Positions 9,316-18,942 are shown, counted from the stretch's first letter. The stretch: 64,000 nucleotides of DNA from Halarcobacter sp. (GCF_963676935.1 NZ_OY781470.1:372001-436000); one strand, 5' to 3'. Notes: a model not told the origin generated them from the letters alone. Made by a program: numbers and translations.

Positions 9316-10164
9316 ATGTTTATGAAGAAAGATACACAAAAAAGACATAGAAAAATTGCAAATAATATTATGCACTATATATATAAACATATTGATACAA
9401 ACTTAGACTTAGAGGAGTTAAGTATTGCGTTTAATATAAGTAAGTTTCATATGTTAAGAATATTTAAAAAAGAGTTTGAACAAAATATTTATGAGGTTAT
9501 AAAATCTATAAGATTACAAAAATCGTCAATTCTTCTTTTAACCAATAAAGATTCTACAATTACAACAATTGCACAAATGTGTGGTTATAGTTCCCATGGA
9601 GCTTTTAATAGAGTATTTAAAACTAGATATAAAATGTCACCAAAAGAGTGGAGAAATAATGGTTATAAAAAAACTTTGAATGAAAATATAAAAAAAGTCT
9701 CCTTTAATAATGAACCAAAGATAGTTAAAATGGGCTCATCTTCTGTATATTATATTAGACATAAAGGGTATGATAAAAATATAAAAAGTGCTTGGGAAAA
9801 GTTGAATTTTTGTCTATTAAAGAATAATATAAAAGAGTATAAAGCCATAGGTTTTTATCATGATATACCTTTAACATTAAATCTTGAAGAGTGCAGATAT
9901 ACAGCAGGAATAATAATTGATGATGAAAATATTGATCTACCTTTAGCTAAATTTATTATGCCTGAAGTTATTTATGCAAAATTTGAATATAAGGGGTCAT
10001 ATGAAAACTTTTTTGATTTTATAAATTGGGTTCATTTTAATTGGTTAGTGAATAGTTCTTATGAAACAACTCCTGAACCATCTTTTGCTCTTTATAAAAA
10101 CTGTAAGTTTTTAGATGATAATCAAGAGTTTAATATTGAATATTTTGTATCTGTTGAGATATAG
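9316..10164 (+). CDS. AraC-family regulator with GyrI-like effector domain (paralogue 1)
   Basis: A 282-residue transcriptional regulator. An N-terminal pair of AraC helix-turn-helices (about residues 10-115) includes LSIAFNISKFHMLRIFKKEF and the second-helix signature IAQMCGYSSHGAFNRVFKTRY, ending MSPKEWR. The C-terminal half (about 130-282) resembles the GyrI/AraC effector-binding domain found in the Rob/BmrR group, which binds hydrophobic small molecules. ATG 9316 follows AAAGGA by six bases. It is closely related to the protein at 31836-32711, and a third copy survives as a fragment at 36744-36872. It may control the divergent YitT gene. Confidence 0.88.
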   Translation: MFMKKDTQKRHRKIANNIMHYIYKHIDTNLDLEELSIAFNISKFHMLRIFKKEFEQNIYEVIKSIRLQKSSILLLTNKDSTITTIAQMCGYSSHGAFNRVFKTRYKMSPKEWRNNGYKKTLNENIKKVSFNNEPKIVKMGSSSVYYIRHKGYDKNIKSAWEKLNFCLLKNNIKEYKAIGFYHDIPLTLNLEECRYTAGIIIDDENIDLPLAKFIMPEVIYAKFEYKGSYENFFDFINWVHFNWLVNSSYETTPEPSFALYKNCKFLDDNQEFNIEYFVSVEI

Positions 10165-10292
10165 CTTAATTTGATTTCTTGATTGTTTTAAAATTTTATT
10201 TGTATTTTAAAAAATTATCATATTTTATTTTTTTTCATAATAAGAAGTAAGATAATTAGGGATTGATTTAACTTATTATGTAAAAAATTAGA

Positions 10293-10298
10293 TATAAT
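10293..10298 (+). promoter_or_regulatory. Probable -10 box for serS
   Basis: A TATAAT at 10293-10298 lies 26 bases before the serS ATG, which implies a leader of about 20 bases. No clear -35 is seen. Confidence 0.5.
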
Positions 10299-10324
10299 TG
10301 CAGAAAAATTTAAGAAAGAGTGAT

Positions 10325-11563
10325 ATGATTGATATAAAACTACTACAAAGAGATTTTGAAAATGTAGCTGCTTCATTGGTAAAAAAGGGTGTTGATAGTG
10401 AAGTTTTAGACAATTTAAAAAGCTTGTCAGAAGAAACAAAAGTTAAAAGACAAGAGATGGAAGATGTAACAGCTTCACAAAATAAGCTCTCACGTGAGTT
10501 TGGAAGATATAAAAAAGAGAAGTTAGATATTGCACCTTTACAAGCTGAGATTAATGAATTAAAATCAAAAAAACAGGTTTTAGAAGAGGAAGTTAGAGCT
10601 TTAGAAGAAAACTTATCTTCAATAGTTTTAGGAGTTCCTAATATCCCTGATGAGATTGTTCCTATTGGAAAAGATGAAGATGAGAATGTTGTTTTAGAAA
10701 CAATTGGTGAGATACCTTCTTTTGATTTTGAACCAAAAGAGCATTGGGATTTAGATAATGGTTGGTTAGATTTTGAAAGAGGTGTTAAATTAGCAAAATC
10801 AAGATTTTCTGCTATTAGGGGTCAAGGTGCAAGACTTGAGCGAGCACTTATAAATTATATGCTTGATTTTAACAGAAGTAGAGGTTTTGAAGAGTGGTAT
10901 GTTCCTTTTATGGCAAATACAAATACTCTACAAGGAACTGGTCAACTTCCAAAGTTTGAAGATGATTTATTTAAAATAGAGGGTGAAGATTTATATCTTA
11001 TCCCAACAGCTGAGGTTCAATTAACAAACCTTTATAATGATGAGATTATCCCAGTTGATGAATTACCTTTAATGATGACTTCATATACTCCTTGTTTTAG
11101 AAAAGAAGCAGGAAGTGCTGGACGTGATACTAGAGGACTTATTAGACAACATCAATTTGACAAAGTAGAAATGGTGGCTATTACTAAGCAAGAAGAATCA
11201 GATGAGGTGTTTGAAAAAATGGTATCTTGCGCAAGTGATTTATTAACATCTTTAGGATTAGCTCATCAAAAAGTTATGCTTTGTACCGGTGATTTAGGAT
11301 TTAGTGCAACTAAAACTATTGACCTTGAAGTTTGGCTTCCTGGACAAGGAAAATATAGAGAAATTTCTTCTATTTCAAATACAAGAGAGTTCCAAGCTAG
11401 ACGAGCTAAAATTAGATATAAAGATGGAAAGAAAAATATTCTAGCTCATACATTAAATGGTTCCTCTTTAGCAGTGGGAAGAACATTATTAGCAATTATG
11501 GAAAACTATCAACAAGCAGATGGAAGTGTTAAGATTCCAAAGGTTTTAGAAAAGTATATGTAA
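10325..11563 (+). CDS. serS: Seryl-tRNA synthetase
   Basis: Charges tRNA-Ser (and the tRNA for selenocysteine where present). The 412-residue protein starts [11 protein letters not shown] at ATG 10325. The long charged N-terminal coiled-coil arm that grips the tRNA follows (about residues 28-100). The class II core shows motif 2 as [21 protein letters not shown] and motif 3 around [14 protein letters not shown]. The length is normal for the family. The frame is open for nine codons upstream of ATG 10325, but that stretch contains the promoter, so the internal ATG is the start. Confidence 0.95.
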   Translation: MIDIKLLQRDFENVAASLVKKGVDSEVLDNLKSLSEETKVKRQEMEDVTASQNKLSREFGRYKKEKLDIAPLQAEINELKSKKQVLEEEVRALEENLSSIVLGVPNIPDEIVPIGKDEDENVVLETIGEIPSFDFEPKEHWDLDNGWLDFERGVKLAKSRFSAIRGQGARLERALINYMLDFNRSRGFEEWYVPFMANTNTLQGTGQLPKFEDDLFKIEGEDLYLIPTAEVQLTNLYNDEIIPVDELPLMMTSYTPCFRKEAGSAGRDTRGLIRQHQFDKVEMVAITKQEESDEVFEKMVSCASDLLTSLGLAHQKVMLCTGDLGFSATKTIDLEVWLPGQGKYREISSISNTREFQARRAKIRYKDGKKNILAHTLNGSSLAVGRTLLAIMENYQQADGSVKIPKVLEKYM

Positions 11564-11631
11564 TATATAAAATTGTTATCTTTTTGTAATCAAATACTAT
11601 TAAACTACCACAAATTTAAAAAGGTAGTTAG

Positions 11632-13431
11632 ATGACAAAGATTACAAGAAGAGACTTTTTAAGAATTTCTGCATTAACTGCAAGTTCACTTGTGGTTTCT
11701 ACAGCAATTACAGGTTGCTCCGGGGGAGGAAATGATACCGCTTTTTCTTTAGACTTTTGGAACACTGTTGATGTAAATTTTAATCACGGTGTAGCAAGTG
11801 GTGACCCTACAATAAATAGTGTTATTTTATGGACTAGAATTACCCCTGCAAGTGACATTAGTAGCGTAAATTTATTTTATCAAGTATCAGAAAATGAAGA
11901 TTTTACTCCAATAGTAAGATCAGGAAAAATAACAACTAAAAAAGAACAAGATTACACTGTAAAAATCGACTTACAAGATTTAGAAGAGAATAAAACTTAT
12001 TATTATAGATTTAAATCTAATGAAAAAACATCAATAGTTGGAAAAACAAAAACAATTTCAAGTAATCCTAGTGAAGTAAAAATGGCAGTATTCTCATGTT
12101 CAAATTATCCAAATGGATATTTTAACGCATATATGGAAGCTTCTAAAATGCAATTAGATGTGGCTTTACATTTAGGGGATTATATTTATGAATATGGAAT
12201 GTATGAAAATGATGATGGTGTAACACCAGCTTATGCAACAAAAAATGCAATTGCAATAGGAAGAGAACTTCCTGAAGATAATAATACAGAACTTTTAACT
12301 TTAGATGATTATAGAAAAAGATATGCTTTGTATAGAACAGATGAAGGAGCATTGGTTTTACATCAAAACCTTCCTGTAATAACTATTTGGGATGACCATG
12401 AAATCGCAAATGATACTTATAAAGATGGTGCTGAGAATCATGATTCAAGTGAAGGAGAATTTAGTTTAAGAAAAGAGCATGCTTTACAAGCATACTTTGA
12501 ATGGTTACCAATAAGACCTTTTGAAGATAACAATAATGAAATTATATATCGAAATTTTGAGTTTGGAAACCTTGTAAATCTTTATATGTTAGATACAAGG
12601 GTTTTAGGAAGAGATAAACAGTTGAGTTATTCAGATTATTTTGATAACCTTGGAAATTTTGATTCTGCAACATTTACTATAGATTTACTAGATTCTTCAA
12701 GAACAATGTTAGGAAGTGAACAATTAACTTGGCTACAAAATAGTTTATCAAACTCTACAGCAACTTGGCAAGTATTAGGGCAACAAGTATTAATGGGAAA
12801 AATGTTTTTACCTGCTGAATTATTAACTATGATTGCACAGTTAGATTCAGATATTACTGATGCTCAAAAACTTGTAATATTAACTAATTTAAATACGGCA
12901 ATAACTGAATTAATTGCTATTAAAACAAGAATATTAGCAAATGATACAACATTAACAACAGCAGAAAAAGCAAGAGTTGAGACCACATTGCCATATAATT
13001 TAGATGCTTGGGATGGATATTTCTATGAAAGAGAAGTAATTCTTGGTACATCAAAAGCCTTAGGTAAAAACCTTGTTGTATTAGCTGGAGATACTCATAA
13101 TTCGTGGGCAAGTGAAATAAAAGACCAAGCAGGTGATTTAGTGGGGGTTGAATATGCTGTAACGTCAGTAACATCTCCTGGAATGGAAGATTATGCTGGA
13201 TTAACTAACTTAACTACTGCACAAAATTTTGAAGCTGCTTTGACATTTTTAATTGATGATTTAAAATATACTAATTTAAATCAAAGAGGTTTTATGGTTG
13301 TATCTTTTACCTCACAAGAAGTTAATACTACATGGTATTATGTTGACAATTATGATTCAACAACATATAGTTTAGATCAAACAAGAGAGAAAAGTTTAAA
13401 AACATTAGTTAATACAAACACAATATCATAA
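11632..13431 (+). CDS. phoD: PhoD-like alkaline phosphatase, Tat-exported lipoprotein
   Basis: A 599-residue metallophosphatase that would release phosphate from phosphomonoesters or diesters outside the cytoplasm. The N-terminus carries twin arginines at 6-7 (TRRDFL), a hydrophobic stretch, and then a lipobox ITGC with Cys29. This predicts export by Tat followed by lipid anchoring. A PhoD N-terminal domain follows (NHGVASGDPT, VILWTR). The metal-site motifs are SCSNYPNGYF, LHLGDYIYEYG, WDDHEIANDTY and AGDTHNSW. The usual cofactor for the family is Fe3+/Ca2+. No Pho box or other phosphate genes are seen nearby. Confidence 0.93.
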   Translation: MTKITRRDFLRISALTASSLVVSTAITGCSGGGNDTAFSLDFWNTVDVNFNHGVASGDPTINSVILWTRITPASDISSVNLFYQVSENEDFTPIVRSGKITTKKEQDYTVKIDLQDLEENKTYYYRFKSNEKTSIVGKTKTISSNPSEVKMAVFSCSNYPNGYFNAYMEASKMQLDVALHLGDYIYEYGMYENDDGVTPAYATKNAIAIGRELPEDNNTELLTLDDYRKRYALYRTDEGALVLHQNLPVITIWDDHEIANDTYKDGAENHDSSEGEFSLRKEHALQAYFEWLPIRPFEDNNNEIIYRNFEFGNLVNLYMLDTRVLGRDKQLSYSDYFDNLGNFDSATFTIDLLDSSRTMLGSEQLTWLQNSLSNSTATWQVLGQQVLMGKMFLPAELLTMIAQLDSDITDAQKLVILTNLNTAITELIAIKTRILANDTTLTTAEKARVETTLPYNLDAWDGYFYEREVILGTSKALGKNLVVLAGDTHNSWASEIKDQAGDLVGVEYAVTSVTSPGMEDYAGLTNLTTAQNFEAALTFLIDDLKYTNLNQRGFMVVSFTSQEVNTTWYYVDNYDSTTYSLDQTREKSLKTLVNTNTIS

Positions 13432-13465
13432 TTAATATAAGAGATATTCTCTTATATTAATTTTT
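13432..13465. terminator. Terminator between phoD and the convergent EAL gene
   Basis: A perfect 13-bp stem (13432-13444 with 13448-13460, loop TAT) is followed by TTTTT on the plus strand. It starts immediately after the phoD stop and runs into the last codons of the minus-strand gene. It should end phoD transcripts and may also act on the opposite strand. Confidence 0.78.
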
Positions 13466-15446
13466 CAGGTTTACCAAAATAATAACCTTGTGAGTAATCA
13501 ACACCAAGGGCGGTTAAAATATTATAGATATTCTCATTTTCTACAAATTCAGCGATAGTTTTTATACCTTGTTTTTTTGCAAATACAACAATTGTTTCAA
13601 CTAAATTTCTACTAAATTCATCATTTTCAATATTCTTAATAAGACTTCCATCAATTTTTAAAATATCAGGTGAATAGATTAATAGTCTTTCGAAGTTTGA
13701 ATACCCACTACCGAAGTCATCAATGGCAATTTTAGCATTACCTACATCTTTTACTAACCTAATAAATTCTCTTACTTTTCGATAGTCTTTAATATGTTCA
13801 TCTTCTAACAATTCAAAAGTGACTCTACCTTTATATTGAGGTTTTGTTACAAGAGTGATAAGTTTTTCTCTTATTGCATCATTTTCTATATCTAATACCG
13901 AAATATTTATACTTACATTGTCTTTTATATGATCTAAGATTAAAAATGAGTTTTCAATTACACGGTTTGTAATTTTTGTGTAGTAACTTCCTTTTTTAGA
14001 AACGTCAAGGAAAAAATAAGGAGAGATAACTTCACCATTTTCATTTATAAGCCTAACAAGTGATTCATATTTGATAACTTTTTTAGTATTATTATCAATT
14101 ATAGGTTGAAAAAAAGAGATAATTTTAGAATCATCCAATGCTTTTTTTACCATTTGAATTGTTTCTATATTATTTTTTGCATTTTTTTGCGCTTCTTTCA
14201 TTAGATTATTTGCAAAAATTAAATTTTTATTTTCATCTATAGCTTTTTCTATTCCATATCTTACATTTTCATATAAATTTTTTGTTCCAATACTGTAGCT
14301 TACTACAACTGAGATATCATAGTCTATATTTTCTAGTTTAATAGTACTATTTCTAGTATTTTTGATAAATTTATGAAGTTGTTTTTCCACATCTAACTCA
14401 GGATATTGGGCTACTAATTTATCAAAATCTTCAGATATTGCAAAACATCCGTCTCCAAGTGTATATATTTTTTTAAATGCTTGATTATGAGGCATATGAT
14501 TTAAAAGGGTTGTACCATATATATGTTCAATTTTTTCTACTGTTTTAGTATCATAAAATTTATCTAAAATATCAAAATTTTCTATTTGAATCATAATTAA
14601 TATTGCATTATTATTTGATTCCAATGAGCTTATTAATTGTTTTTTTTCACTCATGATTTCACTAATATCATTTCTCAAAGCAATATATTCTAATACTTTT
14701 CCTTTATCATCTAAAAGTGGTTTAATAACGGTTTTTACATAATATGGTTTTCCACTTTTTGATAAGTTTTTAATAACCCCTTCCCAAGATTCTTTTTTCT
14801 TACTTATTGTGTACCATAAATCTTTAAAAAACTCTTTTGGATTATCCGGGTGTCTTATTACAGCATGAGATCTTCCAATTAATTCATTTTCCTCGTATTC
14901 TGATACTTTTAAAAAATTTTCATTTACAAAAGTTATTATACCACTAGGATCAGTTTTAGATATTATTGAACTTTTATTTGTAATATCTTGATATTGTTTT
15001 AGTATTGATAAATTTTTGTTATGCTCTTTATATATTAAGGTTTTTTCTATTGCTTTAAAAAGTACTCTTTTGAATTGTTCGGGTTCAAGAGGTTTTAATA
15101 TAAACCCATCAATTCCCGCTTGAATTGCTTTAAACATATATTCTTGTTCCCCATGAGCTGAAACAACAATAATTGGAATATGTGGGTCAAACTCTCTAAT
15201 ATTTTCAATTAATTCTATACCATTCATTTTAGGCATATTAATATCGGTTAAAATTAAATCATAACTTTTTGATTTAAACTTAGAAAGAGCTTTTTCTCCG
15301 TTTGCTGCATGATCAATTTTAGATATAAACAGCTTTAAGAGTTTCTGGGCAACTTTTGCAACATCAAGATTATCTTCTACATATAAAGCAGATAATTCAC
15401 TTGCATTTTTTAGAAAAGTTTCAGATACATTTTGATTATTATTCAT
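13452..15446 (-). CDS. REC-PAS-GGDEF-EAL response regulator, likely c-di-GMP phosphodiesterase
   Basis: A 664-residue cytoplasmic protein. The receiver domain (about 17-130) has D25, the phospho-acceptor D68 (LILTDINMP) and K118. A PAS domain (about 155-265) contains FVNENFLKVSEY and ends ALRNDISEI. The GGDEF domain is clearly degenerate (LGDGCFA, 330-336). The EAL domain (about 440-660) keeps E461 (ESLVRL) and D576-D577 (DDFGSG), and ends QGYYFGKPEK. I infer phosphorelay-controlled c-di-GMP hydrolysis. No kinase gene is adjacent. Its C-terminal half is related to that of the protein at 1506-3497 and to the relic at 26754-26843. Confidence 0.9.
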   Translation of the reverse strand: MNNNQNVSETFLKNASELSALYVEDNLDVAKVAQKLLKLFISKIDHAANGEKALSKFKSKSYDLILTDINMPKMNGIELIENIREFDPHIPIIVVSAHGEQEYMFKAIQAGIDGFILKPLEPEQFKRVLFKAIEKTLIYKEHNKNLSILKQYQDITNKSSIISKTDPSGIITFVNENFLKVSEYEENELIGRSHAVIRHPDNPKEFFKDLWYTISKKKESWEGVIKNLSKSGKPYYVKTVIKPLLDDKGKVLEYIALRNDISEIMSEKKQLISSLESNNNAILIMIQIENFDILDKFYDTKTVEKIEHIYGTTLLNHMPHNQAFKKIYTLGDGCFAISEDFDKLVAQYPELDVEKQLHKFIKNTRNSTIKLENIDYDISVVVSYSIGTKNLYENVRYGIEKAIDENKNLIFANNLMKEAQKNAKNNIETIQMVKKALDDSKIISFFQPIIDNNTKKVIKYESLVRLINENGEVISPYFFLDVSKKGSYYTKITNRVIENSFLILDHIKDNVSINISVLDIENDAIREKLITLVTKPQYKGRVTFELLEDEHIKDYRKVREFIRLVKDVGNAKIAIDDFGSGYSNFERLLIYSPDILKIDGSLIKNIENDEFSRNLVETIVVFAKKQGIKTIAEFVENENIYNILTALGVDYSQGYYFGKPEKLI

Positions 15447-15522
15447 ATAGTGACTTTTGATTGAAATATTATGATTTTAACATAATGTAAATAAATTGAA
15501 TCTGATAAAATTTAAGTGAAAA

Positions 15523-15900
15523 TTATTTAATATATACTCTTGCATCATAGAGTTTTTTTCTAAAAATAATTTTTAGTAGTCCTTCTGTAACAGCTATATG
15601 TTTATAAGTCATAATTTTACCAATCATTATCTTATTTTTATAAACAGGTTTATAATCTATATATTTACCTTTTAAGTTTCCTATTAATACTTTTGGTTTA
15701 ATATTTAAATTATTTCCTCTTAAGTATATTTTTGTGAAACATACTCCATTGTAGTTTTTTTGAGTTTTTCTTGTATTTTGAATATTTTCACCATTACCAT
15801 TTTCATCATAAATTGCAAATGCAAAAATTTGTTTCACATCAGTTTTAAAAGCAAATAATTGAACTGAAGAGAGTAAAATTAGTAAAATTATATTTTTCAT
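15523..15900 (-). CDS. Small secreted protein of unknown function
   Basis: A 125-residue protein with a clear signal peptide: a Lys at position 2, then hydrophobic residues to SVQLFA, with cleavage likely near residue 17. The mature part is basic, beta-rich in appearance and has a single Cys. I recognise no domain. It lies alone between the EAL gene and the divergent TrpD2-like gene. Location in the periplasm is inferred from the signal peptide only. Confidence 0.7.
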   Translation of the reverse strand: MKNIILLILLSSVQLFAFKTDVKQIFAFAIYDENGNGENIQNTRKTQKNYNGVCFTKIYLRGNNLNIKPKVLIGNLKGKYIDYKPVYKNKIMIGKIMTYKHIAVTEGLLKIIFRKKLYDARVYIK

Positions 15901-15968
15901 ACTTTATTTTACTATATTTTTGTGTAGATTTTGTGATAATATAAAAAAACTTTTTAATGGGATGTGTG

Positions 15969-16937
15969 ATGAATTTTTTTAAATATATAAAAGCAGTTGG
16001 AACTGGTCCTAAATCAAATAGAGATTTAACAAAGGAAGAGATAAAAGAAGCAATTGAAGCTATATTGGAAAAAAAGTGTGAAAGTGAACAATCAGCAGCT
16101 TTTCTAATGCTTTTAAGAGTTAAACTAGAATCAGATGATGAATTAAAAGGGTGTTTAGAAACTTTTGATAAATATATACAAAGAGAATCTATTGCTGAGT
16201 CTATTGAACTTGGTTATTCATATGATGGAAAAACAAACCAACCATATCTTTTCCCTTTATATGCAAGTGTATTAAAAGATTTTTTTAATAGAAATAAAGA
16301 GATTGAGCCTTTTGAAATTGTTATAAGTGGTGATAAACTTCAACCAGCAAAAGCAGGATTAACTGTAAAAGATGTTGCTAATGCAGTTGAGTTAGATGAA
16401 AAGATACATTTTTTTGATAGAGCTAATTATTTTAAAGAGTTATCTGAATTAACATACTTAAGAAAAAAACTTTATATGAGAACAATTTTTAATACAGTTG
16501 AAAAACTATTAAATCCAGCAAATTCTAAATATGCAATTACATCGGCTTTTCATAGGCCTTATGTAGAAAAATATAGAAAACTTTTTGCAAGTAATTATGA
16601 AAAATTACTTATTATTAAAGGTAGTGAAGGTGCATGTGAAGTGTTTAATGATTTTAAATATTGGGTAGATATAGATGGAGAAGTTATTGAAAAAACTATT
16701 AAATTAAATGATTTAGGTATAAACTATACTGATACTTATGAAAATATTACATTAGAAGAGAATATATCTATTATAAATAATCCAAGTGCAGAATTGATGA
16801 AAATTGTTAAATTAAACGTAGCTATTTTACTTTTTAGTACAAATAGAGTTGAATCAATCGAAAAAGCATATGAGATGTTAAACAACAAAGGTTGTTGTAT
16901 TACAAATTTCTTTAAAAAACTTTTCTTTATAAAATAA
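15969..16937 (+). CDS. TrpD2-like (YbiB) glycosyltransferase-family protein
   Basis: A 322-residue protein related to anthranilate phosphoribosyltransferase. The N-terminal helical bundle reads LTKEEIKEAIEAILEKKCES and EQSAAFLMLLRVK. The glycine-rich PRPP loop of true TrpD (GTGGD) is missing from the core, which reads YDGKTNQPYLFP instead. That is a mark of the TrpD2/YbiB group, some of which bind nucleic acid. A role in tryptophan synthesis is therefore unlikely, and no trp genes are nearby. ATG 15969 is preferred over the ATG at 15957 because a GGGA site lies six bases before it. The CCITNF tail with its double Cys is unexplained. Confidence 0.78.
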   Translation: MNFFKYIKAVGTGPKSNRDLTKEEIKEAIEAILEKKCESEQSAAFLMLLRVKLESDDELKGCLETFDKYIQRESIAESIELGYSYDGKTNQPYLFPLYASVLKDFFNRNKEIEPFEIVISGDKLQPAKAGLTVKDVANAVELDEKIHFFDRANYFKELSELTYLRKKLYMRTIFNTVEKLLNPANSKYAITSAFHRPYVEKYRKLFASNYEKLLIIKGSEGACEVFNDFKYWVDIDGEVIEKTIKLNDLGINYTDTYENITLEENISIINNPSAELMKIVKLNVAILLFSTNRVESIEKAYEMLNNKGCCITNFFKKLFFIK

Positions 16938-16938
16938 T

Positions 16939-16963
16939 TGAAGTGAAATTTTATTTCACTTCA
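16939..16963 (+). terminator. Hairpin after the TrpD2-like gene
   Basis: An 11-bp stem (TGAAGTGAAAT pairing with its complement, loop TTT) begins right after the stop codon. No strong T-run follows, so it may be a weak terminator or an mRNA-stabilising end. Confidence 0.5.
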
Positions 16964-17052
16964 TACTCTTTCAACTAATATAAATCAATTAAAAAATTCA
17001 AAAAAAATTAAATTTGTTTAAAAAATATGCATTATTCAATAAAATTCTATGA

Positions 17053-17058
17053 TATAAT
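17053..17058 (+). promoter_or_regulatory. Probable -10 box for ald
   Basis: A TATAAT at 17053-17058 lies 31 bases before the ald ATG. The AAGGA ribosome site at 17079-17083 sits six bases before the start codon, so the leader would be about 24 bases. Confidence 0.55.
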
Positions 17059-17089
17059 TTAATTAAATTAAAATATTTAAGGAAATTAA

Positions 17090-18196
17090 ATGAAAATAGG
17101 CTTAATAAAAGAGATTAAAGTTCATGAGTATAGAGTTGGTTTAACTCCAAGTTGTGTTGAAGCATATGTACAAAATGGTCATACAGTTTTTGTAGAAAAA
17201 GATGCTGGAATTGGTGCAGGTTTTGAAAATGCAGAATATGAAGCAGTTGGAGCTATAATAGAAGAGAATAAAAAGAAAATCTTTGATGATAGTGAGATGA
17301 TTGTAAAAGTTAAAGAACCATTGCCTGAAGAGTATGAATATTTTCATGAGGGACAAATCCTTTATACTTATTTACATATCGCAGCTGATAAACCACAAGC
17401 AAAAATGTTATTAGAAAAAAAAGTAAAAGCAGTAGCTTATGAAACAATTACTAGTTCAGAGGGTGGATTACCTTGTCTTACGCCAATGAGTGAAATTGCA
17501 GGTAGACTTGCAGCACAAGAAGGAGCAAAATATCTTGAAAAACCATTTGGTGGTAGAGGGGTTCTTTTAGGTGGAGTTCCTGGTGTTCAAAGGGGAAATG
17601 TAGTAATTATTGGTGGAGGAATTGTTGGACTAAATGCTTGTAAGATGGCAGTTGGATTAGGAGCAAATGTAACAGTACTTGATATCTCTGCATCTAGACT
17701 TGCTTTTTATGATGACTTATTTGGTTCACAAGTTAATACACTATTTTCAAATAGAGCAAATATTTTAAAATCTATAAAAGAAGCTGATTTAGTAATTGGA
17801 GCAGTATTAATACCAGGTGCAGCAGCACCAAAACTTATTAAAGAAGAAGATTTAAAAACTATGAAGAAAAATTCTGTAATTGTAGATGTTGCAATTGACC
17901 AAGGTGGTTGTTTTGAAACTTCACATGCAACATATCATGATGATCCAACATATGTAGTAAATGATGTTGTTCACTATTGTGTTGCAAATATGCCTGGAGC
18001 TGTCTCTTTAACTTCAACTTTGGCATTAACAGCAACAACATTAAAACATGGATTGAATATTGCCAATAAAGGTTTAGAAAAGGCATTAGCTGAGGATATA
18101 CATTTATTAAATGGACTTAATACTTATGATGGAAAACTTACAAATGAAGCAGTAGCAAAAAGTTTAGATATTCCTTTTGAAGCAATAACATTTTAA
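17090..18196 (+). CDS. ald: Alanine dehydrogenase
   Basis: Catalyses the reversible NAD-dependent deamination of L-alanine to pyruvate and ammonia. The 368-residue length is normal. The N-terminal domain carries MKIGLIKEIKVHEYRVGLTP and KVKEPLPEEY. The nucleotide-binding domain carries VIIGGGIVGLNACKMA, and the segments VAIDQGGCFETS and NMPGAVSLTSTLALT are diagnostic of the family. It has its own promoter and terminator, so it is a single-gene unit. The LysE-type exporter gene follows 78 bases after the ald stop, but behind a terminator and with its own promoter. Confidence 0.96.
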   Translation: MKIGLIKEIKVHEYRVGLTPSCVEAYVQNGHTVFVEKDAGIGAGFENAEYEAVGAIIEENKKKIFDDSEMIVKVKEPLPEEYEYFHEGQILYTYLHIAADKPQAKMLLEKKVKAVAYETITSSEGGLPCLTPMSEIAGRLAAQEGAKYLEKPFGGRGVLLGGVPGVQRGNVVIIGGGIVGLNACKMAVGLGANVTVLDISASRLAFYDDLFGSQVNTLFSNRANILKSIKEADLVIGAVLIPGAAAPKLIKEEDLKTMKKNSVIVDVAIDQGGCFETSHATYHDDPTYVVNDVVHYCVANMPGAVSLTSTLALTATTLKHGLNIANKGLEKALAEDIHLLNGLNTYDGKLTNEAVAKSLDIPFEAITF

Positions 18197-18213
18197 TAAA
18201 ATTAAATTTTTAT

Positions 18214-18240
18214 AAAAGGGAAAAAGTTTTTTCCCTTTTT
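18214..18240 (+). terminator. Rho-independent terminator of ald
   Basis: AAAAGGGAAAAA (18214-18225) pairs with TTTTTCCCTTTT and is followed directly by further T residues. It lies 18 bases after the ald stop. Confidence 0.75.
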
Positions 18241-18253
18241 AACTTTTTTAGTA

Positions 18254-18259
18254 TATAAT
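18254..18259 (+). promoter_or_regulatory. Probable -10 box for the LysE-type gene
   Basis: TATAAT at 18254-18259 follows the ald terminator and lies 21 bases before the TTG start at 18280. Confidence 0.5.
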
Positions 18260-18279
18260 CCAATTTTAAAGGATTGAAT

Positions 18280-18909
18280 TTGGATTTAGTAAATATAACA
18301 TTACTTTTAGTTTTTATTCCCACTTTCTTTTTTGTATCAATAACTCCAGGAATGTGTATGACTCTTGCTCTTAGTATGGGTATGAGTATAGGATTAAAAA
18401 AAACTTTTTATATGATGTATGGTGAGTTGATAGGAGTAGGGTTAGTTGCAACCTCTTCTGTTATTGGAGTTGCTACAATTATGCTTAAATACCCAACAAT
18501 TTTTCTTTTTTTAAAATATGGTGGTGGAGCATATTTAGCCTATCTTGGTATCCAAATGTGGATGTCAAAAGGTAAAATGGCTTTAAAACTAGATAACAGT
18601 TGTGAGTTTAATATTTCAAAAAAGAGTCTAGCTATGCAAGGTTTTATTACAGCAATTGCTAATCCAAAAGGTTGGGCATTTTTTATTGCACTTTTACCAC
18701 CTTTTATAGATGATTCTTTGCCTATGATTTCCCAATTGCCAATATTGATTTTAATGATTTTATCTTTAGAGTTTTTATGTTTGATTATTTATGCTTCAGG
18801 TGGTAGTACACTTAGAAAAATCTTACAAGATAGTTCAAATGTAAGATTGATAAATAAAATTGCTGGAACTTTAATGATAGGTATTGGAGTTTGGTTAGCT
18901 TCTAGTTAA
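18280..18909 (+). CDS. LysE/RhtB-family amino-acid exporter
   Basis: A 209-residue inner-membrane protein with about six hydrophobic segments. The N-terminal signature FVSITPGMCMTLALSMGMSIG and the later AIANPKGWAFFIALLPPFI are characteristic of LysE/RhtB exporters, which expel amino acids or homoserine lactones. Two in-frame TTG codons compete: TTG 18274 abuts the AAAGGA site, while TTG 18280 lies six bases after it and is preferred. The substrate is unknown. Alanine would be an attractive guess beside ald, but the two genes have separate transcription signals. Confidence 0.88.
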   Translation: MDLVNITLLLVFIPTFFFVSITPGMCMTLALSMGMSIGLKKTFYMMYGELIGVGLVATSSVIGVATIMLKYPTIFLFLKYGGGAYLAYLGIQMWMSKGKMALKLDNSCEFNISKKSLAMQGFITAIANPKGWAFFIALLPPFIDDSLPMISQLPILILMILSLEFLCLIIYASGGSTLRKILQDSSNVRLINKIAGTLMIGIGVWLASS

Positions 18910-18916
18910 GGAAGAA

Positions 18917-18942
18917 ACTAAAAGAGAAAATTCTCTTTTAGT
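18917..18942. terminator. Hairpin between convergent LysE-type and aapP genes
   Basis: A 12-bp stem ACTAAAAGAGAA (18917-18928) pairs with 18931-18942 across a two-base centre. It overlaps the aapP stop codon and lies eight bases after the exporter gene. It is probably a shared transcript end. Confidence 0.55.

Noticed and set aside
10218-10439. Possible minus-strand gene across the serS start
   Set aside because: It overlaps the serS promoter and coding start, has no ribosome site and shows low-complexity Leu/His/Phe composition typical of an antisense shadow.
15969-16937. Calling this gene trpD (anthranilate phosphoribosyltransferase)
   Set aside because: The PRPP-binding glycine loop is absent, and there are no neighbouring tryptophan genes.
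18254-18909. ald and the LysE-type exporter as one alanine operon
   Set aside because: A good terminator and a separate -10 box lie between them.
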